From contig JAFVDD010000003.1 in the NCBI GenBank assembly GCA_017478725.1, positions 1 to 49,052 of the forward strand: a stretch of DNA of 49,052 nucleotides, written 5' to 3'. Positions 34,097 through 42,499 of this stretch are shown piece by piece. Each line of letters begins with the position of its first letter. Position 1 is the stretch's first letter. The stretch comes from Paludibacteraceae bacterium (GTDB lineage: Bacteria > Bacteroidota > Bacteroidia > Bacteroidales > Paludibacteraceae). Made by a program: the position numbers and the translations under genes. A model generated the notes under the pieces. It ran no database searches, was not told where the DNA came from, and was given only the letters and a program-made list of their open reading frames with translations.

Positions 34097-35939
34097 GTCT
34101 GGCTTTGCGTTCCTTACGACGAGCGGCACGCGCTTGACGGCGGTCGTCTATCGTGCCGGCACCCGCGATAATATTATCACCCAGGCGTTCGAAACCGGTT
34201 TCCAGACGCTGGATAAGGTTGAATTTGGAGCGGCGTTTCTCATCTTGCATGAGCAGGTTGAACTTGAATTGTCCGTCGCGGAAACCATCCTTAAGGCACG
34301 CGGCCTTGAAGCGCGCATAGGCATTGGAGAGCAGTATATGCGTCTCAGGTTCGTGCAGACGGAAAGACTGGCGTTTGGATTCGTACTCCAGATTTATATG
34401 CTGGAGTTTGGCATCCACCACCCGGGTAAACATCTCGGCCTCCGACTGACGGATTTTTTCGTTCTCAAACTCGTAATAGAAATGATATTTCGACTCCTCG
34501 ACATCGGCAAAACCGACAAAGAACTTGGTTTTAATACCTGTTTCTTCCTCAGCCTGATGCACTGCGTCCAGGAACTGCGGCTCATAGAGTTTCTCGCCTG
34601 TCATGGATACAATGCCGTTCACCTTGCTGACCATATGTACCGTAGGCGTGTTGCGGAAGAACCCGCCTACCTCAATAAGGTCGTTCATATTATAGCGGAA
34701 AAGGCCTGAATAAGTGGTCACATAAGCACAATAGCGTTTTCCCTTTTCCAGTTCGTCAATCTGCAGGAAATGTTTGTTGGGTTGATCCAATTCACTCTCC
34801 TCCACAAACTCATAATAGTGGAAATGCGGGAAGAGGACTGATTCGTTGGTATCGTCAAGCGAGAAGCCGAAACGGCACTCGGTGGCAATATAGCCCAGTT
34901 CCTGATAAAAAGTCTTGTCCCAGTCAAACATGTCCATATACTTGTCCATGTAAATCTTGGTGTTGCCGCATTTCCATGTGCTCAGATATTGCAGCCACGG
35001 CCAGAAATCCTTAGGCTCAAGAGTGCCTTTCCAGGCCAAAATCTCCCGCAGTTCGGCTGCGCGTTCCGGATTAGGCGACATATACGCATCCAGCTGATCG
35101 CGGATATCAAAGGGTATATCGAAGTCCTCGGTAAGCGAACCATGCTCGATATCGTTGATCATGAGTCCGGTATTCTCCTGAAGCGTACGGAGCAGTTCCA
35201 ATATGGTAGATGGATTGGCAGTGGCCCATAGTGTGACATCGCGATGCTGGAGTGCCAGACGCATGAGCGTATAGTTGCGCGCCGCATAGTCAGGAATAGA
35301 CATGACACATGAAGGCGCAGTATAGTGTTTCTTGATAATCGGCGGAATGTCGCGAACAAGCACACCGCTGACCGAACCGTAGAGCGTGCCGTCCGGCGCA
35401 TAGCCCTCACACTCTTTGCCTACCGTTGTGAATATATGTCCGCCGAAAATGCGGCTGCGGTGTTTCACGAAATTCCACGTCCACACATGACTCATTTTGC
35501 CATACACATCCTTGAGGTATTTATGGGTCATGGGAATCCATTTGGGCTCGGAAGTAGTGCCGGAAGTGGTTGCATACATATCCGGTTTACCGGGAAAGAG
35601 AATATTCTCCTCGCCGTTTTTATGACGCTCTACATAGGGACGCAGAGTCTCGAAAGAGTTGTTGACCGGCACATAGAGACGATACAACCGGAAAAGATCC
35701 TCGGCTGTAGTAGCAGACAATATACGGTCGAAATGATGTTCCTTGCCATAGACCGTATCACGGCTGATTGTGAGAATATCGCGCAATGTCTTCTCCGCAG
35801 TATGTCTGGGTTTGCGGCTCCAGAACCGCAAACGGAGTGTCTGCGAGCCGCCTACCAGCATCAGCATCAGGTTAATCAAAAACGGATAAGGAAGCGGCTT
35901 ACCCTCTTGGTCAAGATACGTTTTCTTACTCTTGTTCAT
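34083..35939 (-). CDS. GH3-family adenylate-forming protein
   Basis: 618 residues from the ATG at 35939, which overlaps the MMPL gene by 14 bases. Earlier in-frame starts would extend into MMPL. The ATP/AMP-binding motif is YATTSGTTSEPKWIPMT (residues 122-138). Further GH3 blocks are WATANPSTILELLRTLQ and TTYSGLFRYNMNDLIEV, with the AMP-binding Y/F-R and Asp. Plant GH3 enzymes join amino acids to acyl acids through an acyl-adenylate. Bacterial members are common in Bacteroidetes and mostly uncharacterised. Next to MMPL, HAD and PlsC genes, an acyl-amide or acyl-acid conjugation role is plausible but unproven. The C-terminal 25 residues are very basic (RRQARAARRKERKARHENS). Confidence 0.88.
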   Translation of the reverse strand: MNKSKKTYLDQEGKPLPYPFLINLMLMLVGGSQTLRLRFWSRKPRHTAEKTLRDILTISRDTVYGKEHHFDRILSATTAEDLFRLYRLYVPVNNSFETLRPYVERHKNGEENILFPGKPDMYATTSGTTSEPKWIPMTHKYLKDVYGKMSHVWTWNFVKHRSRIFGGHIFTTVGKECEGYAPDGTLYGSVSGVLVRDIPPIIKKHYTAPSCVMSIPDYAARNYTLMRLALQHRDVTLWATANPSTILELLRTLQENTGLMINDIEHGSLTEDFDIPFDIRDQLDAYMSPNPERAAELREILAWKGTLEPKDFWPWLQYLSTWKCGNTKIYMDKYMDMFDWDKTFYQELGYIATECRFGFSLDDTNESVLFPHFHYYEFVEESELDQPNKHFLQIDELEKGKRYCAYVTTYSGLFRYNMNDLIEVGGFFRNTPTVHMVSKVNGIVSMTGEKLYEPQFLDAVHQAEEETGIKTKFFVGFADVEESKYHFYYEFENEKIRQSEAEMFTRVVDAKLQHINLEYESKRQSFRLHEPETHILLSNAYARFKAACLKDGFRDGQFKFNLLMQDEKRRSKFNLIQRLETGFERLGDNIIAGAGTIDDRRQARAARRKERKARHENS

Positions 35940-38900
35940 TTTTATTTTGCTGGAGTTCATCTGCCTGTCCGGCTGATGTTTCAAAACGGTTTTCCTTGCC
36001 ATATATCACCCATTTGTCCAAGGCGACAAGAATAGCCGGAACGACTGTAAGTATAAGCACGATTGCCACAAATGCACCTACGGCGATGCACCCTACAATA
36101 TTGGAAATCATAAGATCGTCAATCAGCAATGCCATCACTGCCGGCGCAATCACCATAATCAGGCCGGATGTAGTAATCGTTCTGATCGAGCCGCGATAAG
36201 CTGCCATGACAGCATCATTGGGCAGCATCGTACGGCGGTATTCGCGGTAATAATTGGCCAACAGAATACCGTAATCAATCGTGGCACCCATCAGTATGGC
36301 TTGCACCACCAGATATGCGAGGTAGAGCATTTTGCCAGCTACGAGTCCCGATACCACCACATTGACATACACCGCAGTCATCACGGTTACCACCAGGATA
36401 GTCGGTACAATAAAAGAACGGAATGTGATTGCCACAATCAGGAAAATAGACAAGATTGTCAGCAACGTGACGATATTCATCTCATGGTTGAATCCGGCGC
36501 GCATCTCAGCGTACATAACCGATTCACCTACATAGTAATGCTCGTTATTCAGATGTTCGTCGGCTATAGCGGTCAGATTTTCCACGAACTCATAGGTCTG
36601 CGCTGATTCGTACGGCAGAGTGGTTAGCAGCACCAGCAATGAATGGTCAGGCAGACGCATCTGGCCTATACCGTCCATCACCTGAGTGCGCACACCGGCT
36701 ATTTGCGAGCGGGCGCTGTCAGGAATTATAGTTGCCAGCCGGGCATCATTGACAAGTGTATCACATACATAGACAAGCAGTTTGTCCAACCCCATGCGCA
36801 TGGTGTCGCATGAACTATGGACTGCGCCGTAATAATCGTAGAGGAGAGACATCTGGTCTGCTGTCACAGGCGCTGTTTTCACTCCTGAGAGAGCCATCAG
36901 CCGTGCCAGTTTACCCGCCATCTCTACGGGCGAATAAGCCTCTTCGCCGAACACCAGTTCGGTAAACAATTCTGCCTGCAGGTCTTCGCGCGAGGGCTTG
37001 TGCTCATGTTTGACCGGTTCCTCGACAGGCTCGGTTGATACAGCCTGTTCAGCCTCAGCCGACTGCTCCAACGCTATTGCCTCATCCTCCGGCAATGCGA
37101 TAGCCGAGGGTTTGGCCGGTTTGACCGGTTCTGCCAATGCCACAGGCTCCACAGGTTTGGCCAATTGCACGGGATTGGCAAGGGCAAACAGCTGCTCGTC
37201 TGTGTAATTGTCAAGGCCGAACGAGTGTAACAGGATATTCAGTTCGTTGGGCGTGAGCGAAGCATTCTGGTCCGCCAGATCCATCAGATAAGCACGTTGC
37301 TCCAACTGACGTCGTTGTTCGTCGTTGATCATGCCCGCCAGGCCCGGACGCTTGAACAAATCATCCTTCAGCAGATGGACGTACTGCAACGGCGTGAGCT
37401 GTTTGGTTTTGCCGGGAGCGTAGCCGTAAACGAGTTGCGTCTGGATTTGCGAGGAGCCGATGAACAGCGACATCTCCTTCACCGACATCGGCAACCGGAT
37501 AGCGATTGTGTCCGCCAGTTTGCGCAACTCCAGCGTAACCGGGTTTGGTTGGTTGGCATACAGTGTTCCGACAAACGGCACAATTGCGATGCGGTTGACA
37601 TCCAGTATTGGCGTTACCAGCGTGTCCATTACAATAGGCGTAGCCTCCACTATCAGCGGATCAACGGGCACCGTATCACGGATGATGATTGTATCCTGTT
37701 CCTCTGCCTGCTCCTGAGAGACAGGAGCAGGTTCCGGTTCGGGTTGAGGTGCGGGTGCAGGCATATCCAGCATTGACTGCAACAATTCCACTTGTTGACG
37801 CATGTCATCATCGATATACGATGCGAATAGCGGATTGTTGACGCAGTGACTATGCAGGAAGCGTGCCAAATCAGGGAAACGGAGCGGTTGCTGCGGTTGC
37901 CCTTGCACCGAACGCATATAATATAGCAACTGCATCGTTTCGGGCGAGAGGAGCGCCAGCTGGTCAGCCGTCGGCTTGGGTGCGTCAGGAGGCATCATGC
38001 CGGACAGCATTTCCATCAAAGACTGTATGTGACGCGTCTGCTCGGCGGGTGTCAGTTCCTCGCACATGAGCGTGGGGTAAGAAACCAGCGTCTGCACACC
38101 CGGCTGCGCCGAGAGGCTGTCTGCCAATTGCAGGATTTTCTCTTCCTCATGTGTGTCATACACCAGCACAATGGGGTTGAGAGCAGGAAAAACCTCCTCT
38201 ATGCGCGAGTTTTTCTCTGCGGAGAAGAAGATGGTAGTGGTGTGCGAGAAATACCATGATGCGAAGAACAGCAGGACTGCTCCGACCGCCATAGTGATCT
38301 TATGCCTCGTTACGAACTGCGAGAGGGCATCGGTAGGGGGCACATAGGCTTTCTTGGCTGTGCGGTTGATTGTCTTACGGAAAAGAAGCATCAACGACGG
38401 CATCACGGTAAACGTACATACAAGCGAGCATACAACACCCTTGGCCAGCACTATTCCCATATCTGCGCCGATTTTCAGCCGCATGAAACAAAGCATCAGC
38501 AATCCTACCACGGTCGTCAGCGCGGATGACAGGATAGACGGTGCAGCAAGGCGTACAGCCTTGTTTGCGGCAATGCCGGCCGTACGGCGGTCGGTATGCT
38601 CGTCCTGTTCCTGCCGGTAGCGGTTGAGCAATACAATGCAGTAGTCCAGAGAAAGGACTGCCTGCAGGATTGAACCGATGAAGTTGGTAGTGATGGAAAC
38701 CGAAGGCAACAGGGCGTTCGTACCCATATTCAGCACTACCGCCATAAGCGTGGAAACAAGTATCACCACAGGCTCGAACCACGACTGAGCCATCAGGAAC
38801 AACACCAGCATGATCAGCACCGCTGCGATGATCATCACCGACACGGGAGGTGTAGCGCCATCCTGGCTGGTCTCCACCACGCACGTATCGCCGAACCGGT

Positions 38901-39273
38901 GGCTGATTTGTTTGCCCAGCGTTTTCTGGTCCACTGATTTGGGTACATCCAGATCGAAAACCGTGTAGGTGCTATCCGCGTTGTAGCGGTAGCTCACGCC
39001 GTGCACGTCCGGATAGGCATCCAACAACGATGTTATACCGGGTATCTCCTGCGGACTGACTCCTTCGAACATCACATGCACATCCGAGCCGGACATCTGC
39101 GCCGCCGAGCCGAACTCGGACGTTACAATCTCCAGTCCGCTTTTCATTTGCGAATCGTCCGGCAGGTACTTGGTCAGGTCTGCATTGACATTGACATGTC
39201 CCATCAATATGCCGCAAACGATGGTCAGTGCCACCGTGATTGCAAACAATATGTAATGAGTTGTCCGTTTCAC
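35926..39273 (-). CDS. MMPL/RND-superfamily exporter with repetitive linker
   Basis: 1115 residues beginning with GTG at 39273 (VKRTTHYILFAITVALTIVC reads as fMet-KRTTH). Two halves each have one helix, a periplasmic domain and five clustered helices (about 145-330 and 920-1090). SLDYCIVLLNRYRQE and GATIDYGILLANYYREY are the matched helix-4 Asp-Tyr motifs of MMPL transporters. Such proteins export lipids or hopanoids using proton flow. The linker about 690-760 is Pro/Lys/Glu/Val-rich (AKPVEPVALAEPVKPAKP) and encoded by 9-bp periodic DNA. The GTG start and upstream bases belong to a 7-bp repeat that fills the gap after rluB. Confidence 0.9.
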   Translation of the reverse strand: MKRTTHYILFAITVALTIVCGILMGHVNVNADLTKYLPDDSQMKSGLEIVTSEFGSAAQMSGSDVHVMFEGVSPQEIPGITSLLDAYPDVHGVSYRYNADSTYTVFDLDVPKSVDQKTLGKQISHRFGDTCVVETSQDGATPPVSVMIIAAVLIMLVLFLMAQSWFEPVVILVSTLMAVVLNMGTNALLPSVSITTNFIGSILQAVLSLDYCIVLLNRYRQEQDEHTDRRTAGIAANKAVRLAAPSILSSALTTVVGLLMLCFMRLKIGADMGIVLAKGVVCSLVCTFTVMPSLMLLFRKTINRTAKKAYVPPTDALSQFVTRHKITMAVGAVLLFFASWYFSHTTTIFFSAEKNSRIEEVFPALNPIVLVYDTHEEEKILQLADSLSAQPGVQTLVSYPTLMCEELTPAEQTRHIQSLMEMLSGMMPPDAPKPTADQLALLSPETMQLLYYMRSVQGQPQQPLRFPDLARFLHSHCVNNPLFASYIDDDMRQQVELLQSMLDMPAPAPQPEPEPAPVSQEQAEEQDTIIIRDTVPVDPLIVEATPIVMDTLVTPILDVNRIAIVPFVGTLYANQPNPVTLELRKLADTIAIRLPMSVKEMSLFIGSSQIQTQLVYGYAPGKTKQLTPLQYVHLLKDDLFKRPGLAGMINDEQRRQLEQRAYLMDLADQNASLTPNELNILLHSFGLDNYTDEQLFALANPVQLAKPVEPVALAEPVKPAKPSAIALPEDEAIALEQSAEAEQAVSTEPVEEPVKHEHKPSREDLQAELFTELVFGEEAYSPVEMAGKLARLMALSGVKTAPVTADQMSLLYDYYGAVHSSCDTMRMGLDKLLVYVCDTLVNDARLATIIPDSARSQIAGVRTQVMDGIGQMRLPDHSLLVLLTTLPYESAQTYEFVENLTAIADEHLNNEHYYVGESVMYAEMRAGFNHEMNIVTLLTILSIFLIVAITFRSFIVPTILVVTVMTAVYVNVVVSGLVAGKMLYLAYLVVQAILMGATIDYGILLANYYREYRRTMLPNDAVMAAYRGSIRTITTSGLIMVIAPAVMALLIDDLMISNIVGCIAVGAFVAIVLILTVVPAILVALDKWVIYGKENRFETSAGQADELQQNKNEQE
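37085..37190. repeat. 9-bp periodic DNA coding a KPxEPx linker in the MMPL protein
   Basis: Consecutive 9-mers such as GGTTTGGCC, GGTTTGACC, GGTTCTGCC, AATGCCACA, GGCTCCACA, GGTTTGGCC. They give a three-residue protein period. This is the only period-9 case seen; unlike the 7-, 8- and 11-bp arrays it keeps the frame. Confidence 0.7.
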
Positions 39274-39310
39274 CTTTGAATTTTCGCCTTTAACCTTTCG
39301 TCTTTAACCA
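39270..39310. repeat. 7-bp GTTAAAG/GTGAAAC repeat filling the rluB-MMPL gap
   Basis: On the minus strand: GTTAAAG, ACGAAAG, GTTAAAG, GCGAAAA, TTCAAAG, GTGAAAC. It runs from the base after the pseudouridine-synthase stop to the MMPL start codon, and the last unit contains the GTG start. It is related to the array at 19731. Confidence 0.88.
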
Positions 39311-40351
39311 TTACTCAAACGCTCCCATTTGCAGCATTGCCACCTCTTTGGGATTGAGGAAGCGGTATTTGCCGCGTGCTACGTTTTTCTTGGTCAAGCC
39401 GGCGAACGAAACGCGGTCCAGCGACACCACTTTATATCCCACTTTCTCAAACATACGGCGTACTACGCGGTTCTGACCGGAATGGATCTCCAGTCCGATA
39501 TGCTTGCGGTCCTCTTTGGGGAATTCCAGCGCATCGGGAATGATACGCTCGTCATCCAGAACGACGCCTGCACGCAGAATAGCCTCGTCCACTGCCTCCA
39601 GATCGCGGTCCAGCGTAGCGGCATATATCTTTTTCTTGTTGAACTTGGGATGTGTCAGTTTGGCTGCCAGATCGCCGTCATTGGTCAGCAGCAGCACACC
39701 GGTAGTGTTGCGGTCGAGACGGCCTACCGGATAAATACGCTCGGCACAAGCGTTGCGGACAATATCAATCACCGTGTGACGCTCCTGAGGATCGTCAGTG
39801 GTAGTGACGGTGTTCTTCGGCTTGTTGAGCAGGATATACACTTTGTGTTCGCGGCGCACGGGCTGGTCGTGGAAACGTACCTCATCGGTAGGGAACACTT
39901 TTGCTCCCAGAGAATCCACCACTTGTCCGTTTACGGTTATCACACCGGCCTGGATAAAATCATCCGCCTCACGGCGAGAGCAGATGCCGGCGTTAGCCAG
40001 ATATTTGTTGAGACGAATGGGTTTCGTAGGGTCTTCGTTCTGACGATTGTATGTGTAGCGTTTCTGTGCGGAATACACGTTCTGGTTGCGCTTGGGTTTG
40101 TTGAAACGCGGACGCTGCTGCTGATCCTGCTCACCCTCACGGCGGAAACGCGGACGCTGGGGATAAGACTGCGTTTGTTCGCCCTCTCGGCGGAAACGCG
40201 GACGCGGATTGGTGCCATCCTCACGTTGGAAACGGGGACGAGACGTCGGTTCGCCCTCACGGCGGAAACGCGGACGCGGAGCACGTTCGCCCTCATGGCC
40301 GAAGCCTGAGGGACGGTGGTTGTGATTGTCGGATTGAAAATCGTTGTACAT
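39311..40351 (-). CDS. rluB: RsuA/RluB-type pseudouridine synthase with Arg-rich N-terminal extension
   Basis: 346 residues. Residues 1-100 are a charged, repetitive extension (several copies of RPRFRREGE) likely to be disordered and RNA-binding. The S4 domain starts about residue 111 (IRLNKYLANAGICSRREADD). The catalytic domain has the GRLDRNTTGVLLLTNDGDLA loop with the nucleophilic Asp, and ends ARGKYRFLNPKEVAML. It converts a specific uridine of 23S (or 16S) rRNA to pseudouridine. Such an extension is frequent in Bacteroidetes members. The exact target cannot be told, so the symbol is approximate. Confidence 0.88.
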   Translation of the reverse strand: MYNDFQSDNHNHRPSGFGHEGERAPRPRFRREGEPTSRPRFQREDGTNPRPRFRREGEQTQSYPQRPRFRREGEQDQQQRPRFNKPKRNQNVYSAQKRYTYNRQNEDPTKPIRLNKYLANAGICSRREADDFIQAGVITVNGQVVDSLGAKVFPTDEVRFHDQPVRREHKVYILLNKPKNTVTTTDDPQERHTVIDIVRNACAERIYPVGRLDRNTTGVLLLTNDGDLAAKLTHPKFNKKKIYAATLDRDLEAVDEAILRAGVVLDDERIIPDALEFPKEDRKHIGLEIHSGQNRVVRRMFEKVGYKVVSLDRVSFAGLTKKNVARGKYRFLNPKEVAMLQMGAFE

Positions 40352-40465
40352 TGTAGTTTAGTTGTTAAAAATTGTACCTTAAACAGTTTAGGTTCTGTTG
40401 CGCTTATGCACGTATGTGCGCCTGCGCGTTAAAATCTAAGGAGAAAAGGCAAAAGGCATACCATA

Positions 40466-40502
40466 CCTTTCACCTTTCTTCTTTTCAGTTTTCAGCTTGC
40501 GA
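40466..40502. repeat. 7-bp periodic DNA after rpmF
   Basis: On the minus strand, after the rpmF stop: CAAGCTG, AAAACTG, AAAAGAA, GAAAGGT, GAAAGGT. It is looser than the other arrays and related to the GTGAAAG family. The rest of 40352-40465 shows no gene. Confidence 0.6.
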
Positions 40503-40503
40503 A

Positions 40504-40686
40504 TTAAGCTTCAGCCTGCTCGATAGCCAGTTTACCACGATAGTAGCCACAGCTGGGGCAAACGGTGTGATAAATGTGAAGCGCACCGCAGTTAGGGCAT
40601 GTAGCCAGTGTAGGTGCTTTCACTACGTCATGGGTACGACGTTTGGCTTGGCGGGTGTGTGATTGTCTTCTTTTAGGATGTGCCAT
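40504..40686 (-). CDS. rpmF: 50S ribosomal protein L32
   Basis: 60 residues: MAHPKRRQSHTRQAKRRTHD, then a zinc ribbon CPNCG and CPSCGYYRG, the usual L32 form with four Cys. It follows the DUF177 (YceD) gene on the same strand, the widespread yceD-rpmF pair. A perfect 12-bp hairpin sits directly at its start codon. Confidence 0.97.
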   Translation of the reverse strand: MAHPKRRQSHTRQAKRRTHDVVKAPTLATCPNCGALHIYHTVCPSCGYYRGKLAIEQAEA

Positions 40687-40715
40687 ATAGCTCGGCGTTT
40701 TTCCGCCGAGCTATA
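40686..40715 (-). promoter_or_regulatory. Perfect hairpin immediately before rpmF
   Basis: Arms TATAGCTCGGCG and CGCCGAGCTATA (12 bp, perfect) around a six-base loop. It abuts the rpmF start codon (ATG at 40686-40684), where it would bury the ribosome-binding region unless opened. Possible roles are autoregulation by L32 or a processing site (inference). Confidence 0.7.
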
Positions 40716-40724
40716 TACTCAGCG

Positions 40725-40745
40725 CCTCCACGCCGCAGGGAGGGA
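40725..40745. repeat. CCTCC-CCGCAGGGAGGG hairpin motif (intergenic copy)
   Basis: CCTCCACGCCGCAGGGAGGG lies between DUF177 and rpmF. Related sequences occur inside lptD at 45088-45106 (CCTCCACCGCAGGGAGGGA) and at 45281-45299. Confidence 0.6.
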
Positions 40746-40768
40746 TTAATTATTTAACAGTCTGTTTT

Positions 40769-41236
40769 CTATTCTTCGGGTTCCGGCTCGTCGCATAGGT
40801 GGGACTGGAGGAGAAGATCCATTTGCGGGTTGCAACCACCTTCCGGGTGACAGTGGACAAGCGGGATATTGATACATGCTATTTCATAGGCGAGCCAGGA
40901 GAGATTAACAGTCGCATGGCGAGAGGCCGAATGGTCGAATGTATCGCTGTTCGCATCCTCCTCGTCTTCTGAGAAAATCTCCTGTTCGTCATCTATTTCA
41001 AGGGGCATCGGGTCGAGGCACCGGTCGCACACAACATTGACAGTCCCATGGACTGCAATCCTGAGCGAATAATCCTCCTCCCGGAGATTAAGCGTCGCTT
41101 GCGCAGAGACTTTCCCGCCAAGGATTTCGGTCTTCTCAATGGAAGCGAAGAAGTCGTCATCCAGCTGTATATCAAAACGATGCACGCCTACAGGAAGGCG
41201 CGAAAGGTCGATGATATAAGGGTTCTGCTCGCTCAT
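40769..41236 (-). CDS. DUF177/YceD-family protein
   Basis: 155 residues. The family core GTVNVVCDRCLDPMPLEIDD with its CxxC, and the C-terminal CHPEGGCNPQMDLL block, are present. YceD-family proteins are linked to 23S rRNA accumulation and are typically encoded upstream of rpmF, as here. Residues about 98-108 (DTFDHSASRHA) are encoded by the GAATGG repeat family and interrupt the acidic middle loop (DDEQEIFSEDEEDANS). The same TFDHSA peptide appears in the EamA permease. A promoter lies just upstream. Confidence 0.9.
   Translation of the reverse strand: MSEQNPYIIDLSRLPVGVHRFDIQLDDDFFASIEKTEILGGKVSAQATLNLREEDYSLRIAVHGTVNVVCDRCLDPMPLEIDDEQEIFSEDEEDANSDTFDHSASRHATVNLSWLAYEIACINIPLVHCHPEGGCNPQMDLLLQSHLCDEPEPEE
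40928..40942. repeat. GAATGG-family repeat inside DUF177 gene
   Basis: CGAATGGT then CGAATGT, eight bases apart, in frame. It shares GCCGAATGGTCGAA with the EamA copy at 31937. Confidence 0.7.
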
Positions 41237-41253
41237 AGGCGCAAAATCGGCTG

Positions 41254-41285
41254 CAAAGGTACTGCTTTTTTTTCAAATACGCAAA
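41254..41285 (-). promoter_or_regulatory. Promoter for DUF177-rpmF
   Basis: On the minus strand GTTTG with TTG at 41284-41282, a 20-base spacer, TACCTTTG at 41261-41254. Confidence 0.82.
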
Positions 41286-41359
41286 CTTTTAGCGCAAAAA
41301 AATTGAGAAATACCCTTATTTTGGCATTTTATCGAGCATAAAAAGGCCGGGCAGCCGGT

Positions 41360-42400
41360 TTAGCAAGCCTCGAACTGACGGAGGAAGCGGACGTCGTTCT
41401 CGGAGAAAAGACGCAGGTCTTTGACGCGGTACTTGAGGTTGGTAATACGCTCTACTCCCATGCCAAAGGCATAGCCGCTGTACTCCTTGCTGTCAATGCC
41501 GCAAGCTTCCAGCACATTGGGATCCACCATTCCGCAGCCGAGTATCTCCACCCATCCTGTGCCCTTGCAGAACGAGCAGCCTTTGCCGCCGCAGATGTTA
41601 CAGCTGATATCCATTTCCGCGCTCGGCTCGGTGAACGGGAAATACGACGGGCGGAGACGGATCTTGGTCTCGGGTCCGAACATCTCTTTGGAGAAATAAA
41701 GCAACGCCTCGCGGAGGTCGGCAAAACTGACGTTTTTGTCGATATACAGACCTTCTACCTGGTGAAAGAAACAATGCGCACGGGCAGAGATAGCCTCGTT
41801 GCGATAGACACGTCCCGGGCAGAGCACGCGGATAGGCGGTTTCTGGCTGGTCATGACGCGCGTCTGGACGGACGAAGTATGCGAACGCAGCAGAATATCC
41901 GTCGGCTTCTGCACTCCCATCTCCTTCTCTACAAAGAAGGTATCCTGCATGTCGCGTGCGGGGTGTTCGGGGGCAAAATTGAGCATGCCATAGACATGCT
42001 TGTCATCCTCCACTTCCGGACCTTGCGCAATCGTGAATCCGATGCGCGAGAAGATATCCTCAATCTCCTCGCGTACAAGCGAAAGCGGGTGACGCGTGCC
42101 TAACTGGATAGGGTCAGGCGTACGGGTCAGATCCAGACGGTCAGCCTCAGCCTGTTTGGCCTCGAACTGCTCACGCATTTCGTTGATACGGTTCTCCGTC
42201 TCCTGACGAAGCTGATTGAGAAGTTGTCCGAGCTCGCGTTTCTGGTCATTAGGAACGGAGCGGAACTCATTGAACAGGGCTGTGATTTCGCCTTTTTTAC
42301 TAAGGTATTTGATACGCAGCGCCTCCAGTTCCTCCGCGCTGGACGCCTGCATTTGCTGTACTTGCCCCAGCAAATCATTAATATTATCCTTAAGTGCCAT
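41360..42400 (-). CDS. pheS: Phenylalanine--tRNA ligase alpha subunit
   Basis: 346 residues. An N-terminal coiled coil (about 1-90, with LSKKGEITALFNEFRSVPND) binds tRNA. The class II core has HPLSLVREEIEDIFSRIGFT, motif 2 VYRNEAISARAHCFFHQVEG, and motif 3 near GYAFGMGVERITNLKYRVKD. An insertion CNICGGKGCSFCKGTGWVEI with four Cys, seen in many Bacteroidetes PheS, may bind zinc. It charges tRNA-Phe as an alpha2-beta2 enzyme; pheT is not adjacent. A promoter lies 28 bases upstream. Confidence 0.96.
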   Translation of the reverse strand: MALKDNINDLLGQVQQMQASSAEELEALRIKYLSKKGEITALFNEFRSVPNDQKRELGQLLNQLRQETENRINEMREQFEAKQAEADRLDLTRTPDPIQLGTRHPLSLVREEIEDIFSRIGFTIAQGPEVEDDKHVYGMLNFAPEHPARDMQDTFFVEKEMGVQKPTDILLRSHTSSVQTRVMTSQKPPIRVLCPGRVYRNEAISARAHCFFHQVEGLYIDKNVSFADLREALLYFSKEMFGPETKIRLRPSYFPFTEPSAEMDISCNICGGKGCSFCKGTGWVEILGCGMVDPNVLEACGIDSKEYSGYAFGMGVERITNLKYRVKDLRLFSENDVRFLRQFEAC

Positions 42401-42427
42401 TCTTACGGTAATTTACAAAATCGGGTG

Positions 42428-42459
42428 CAAAGATACAACAAAAAATCGACATATGCAAA
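42428..42459 (-). promoter_or_regulatory. Promoter for pheS
   Basis: On the minus strand ATTTG with TTG at 42458-42456, a 20-base spacer, TATCTTTG at 42435-42428. The -33 region reads TTTGCATATGTCGA. Confidence 0.87.
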
Positions 42460-42499
42460 TATATGCCGAAATTTTGTACAATTTTTAAGAATTAGCATG

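Noticed and set aside
33494-34129. HAD hydrolase starting at GTG 34129
   Set aside because: The ATG at 34096 lies next to motif I and repeats the 14-base overlap seen at the MMPL-GH3 junction. The extra eleven residues have no conserved feature.
35926-36002. GH3 gene starting at 36002 or 35960
   Set aside because: These starts would extend deep into the MMPL gene. The ATG at 35939 directly precedes the conserved GH3 N-terminus and gives a normal short overlap.
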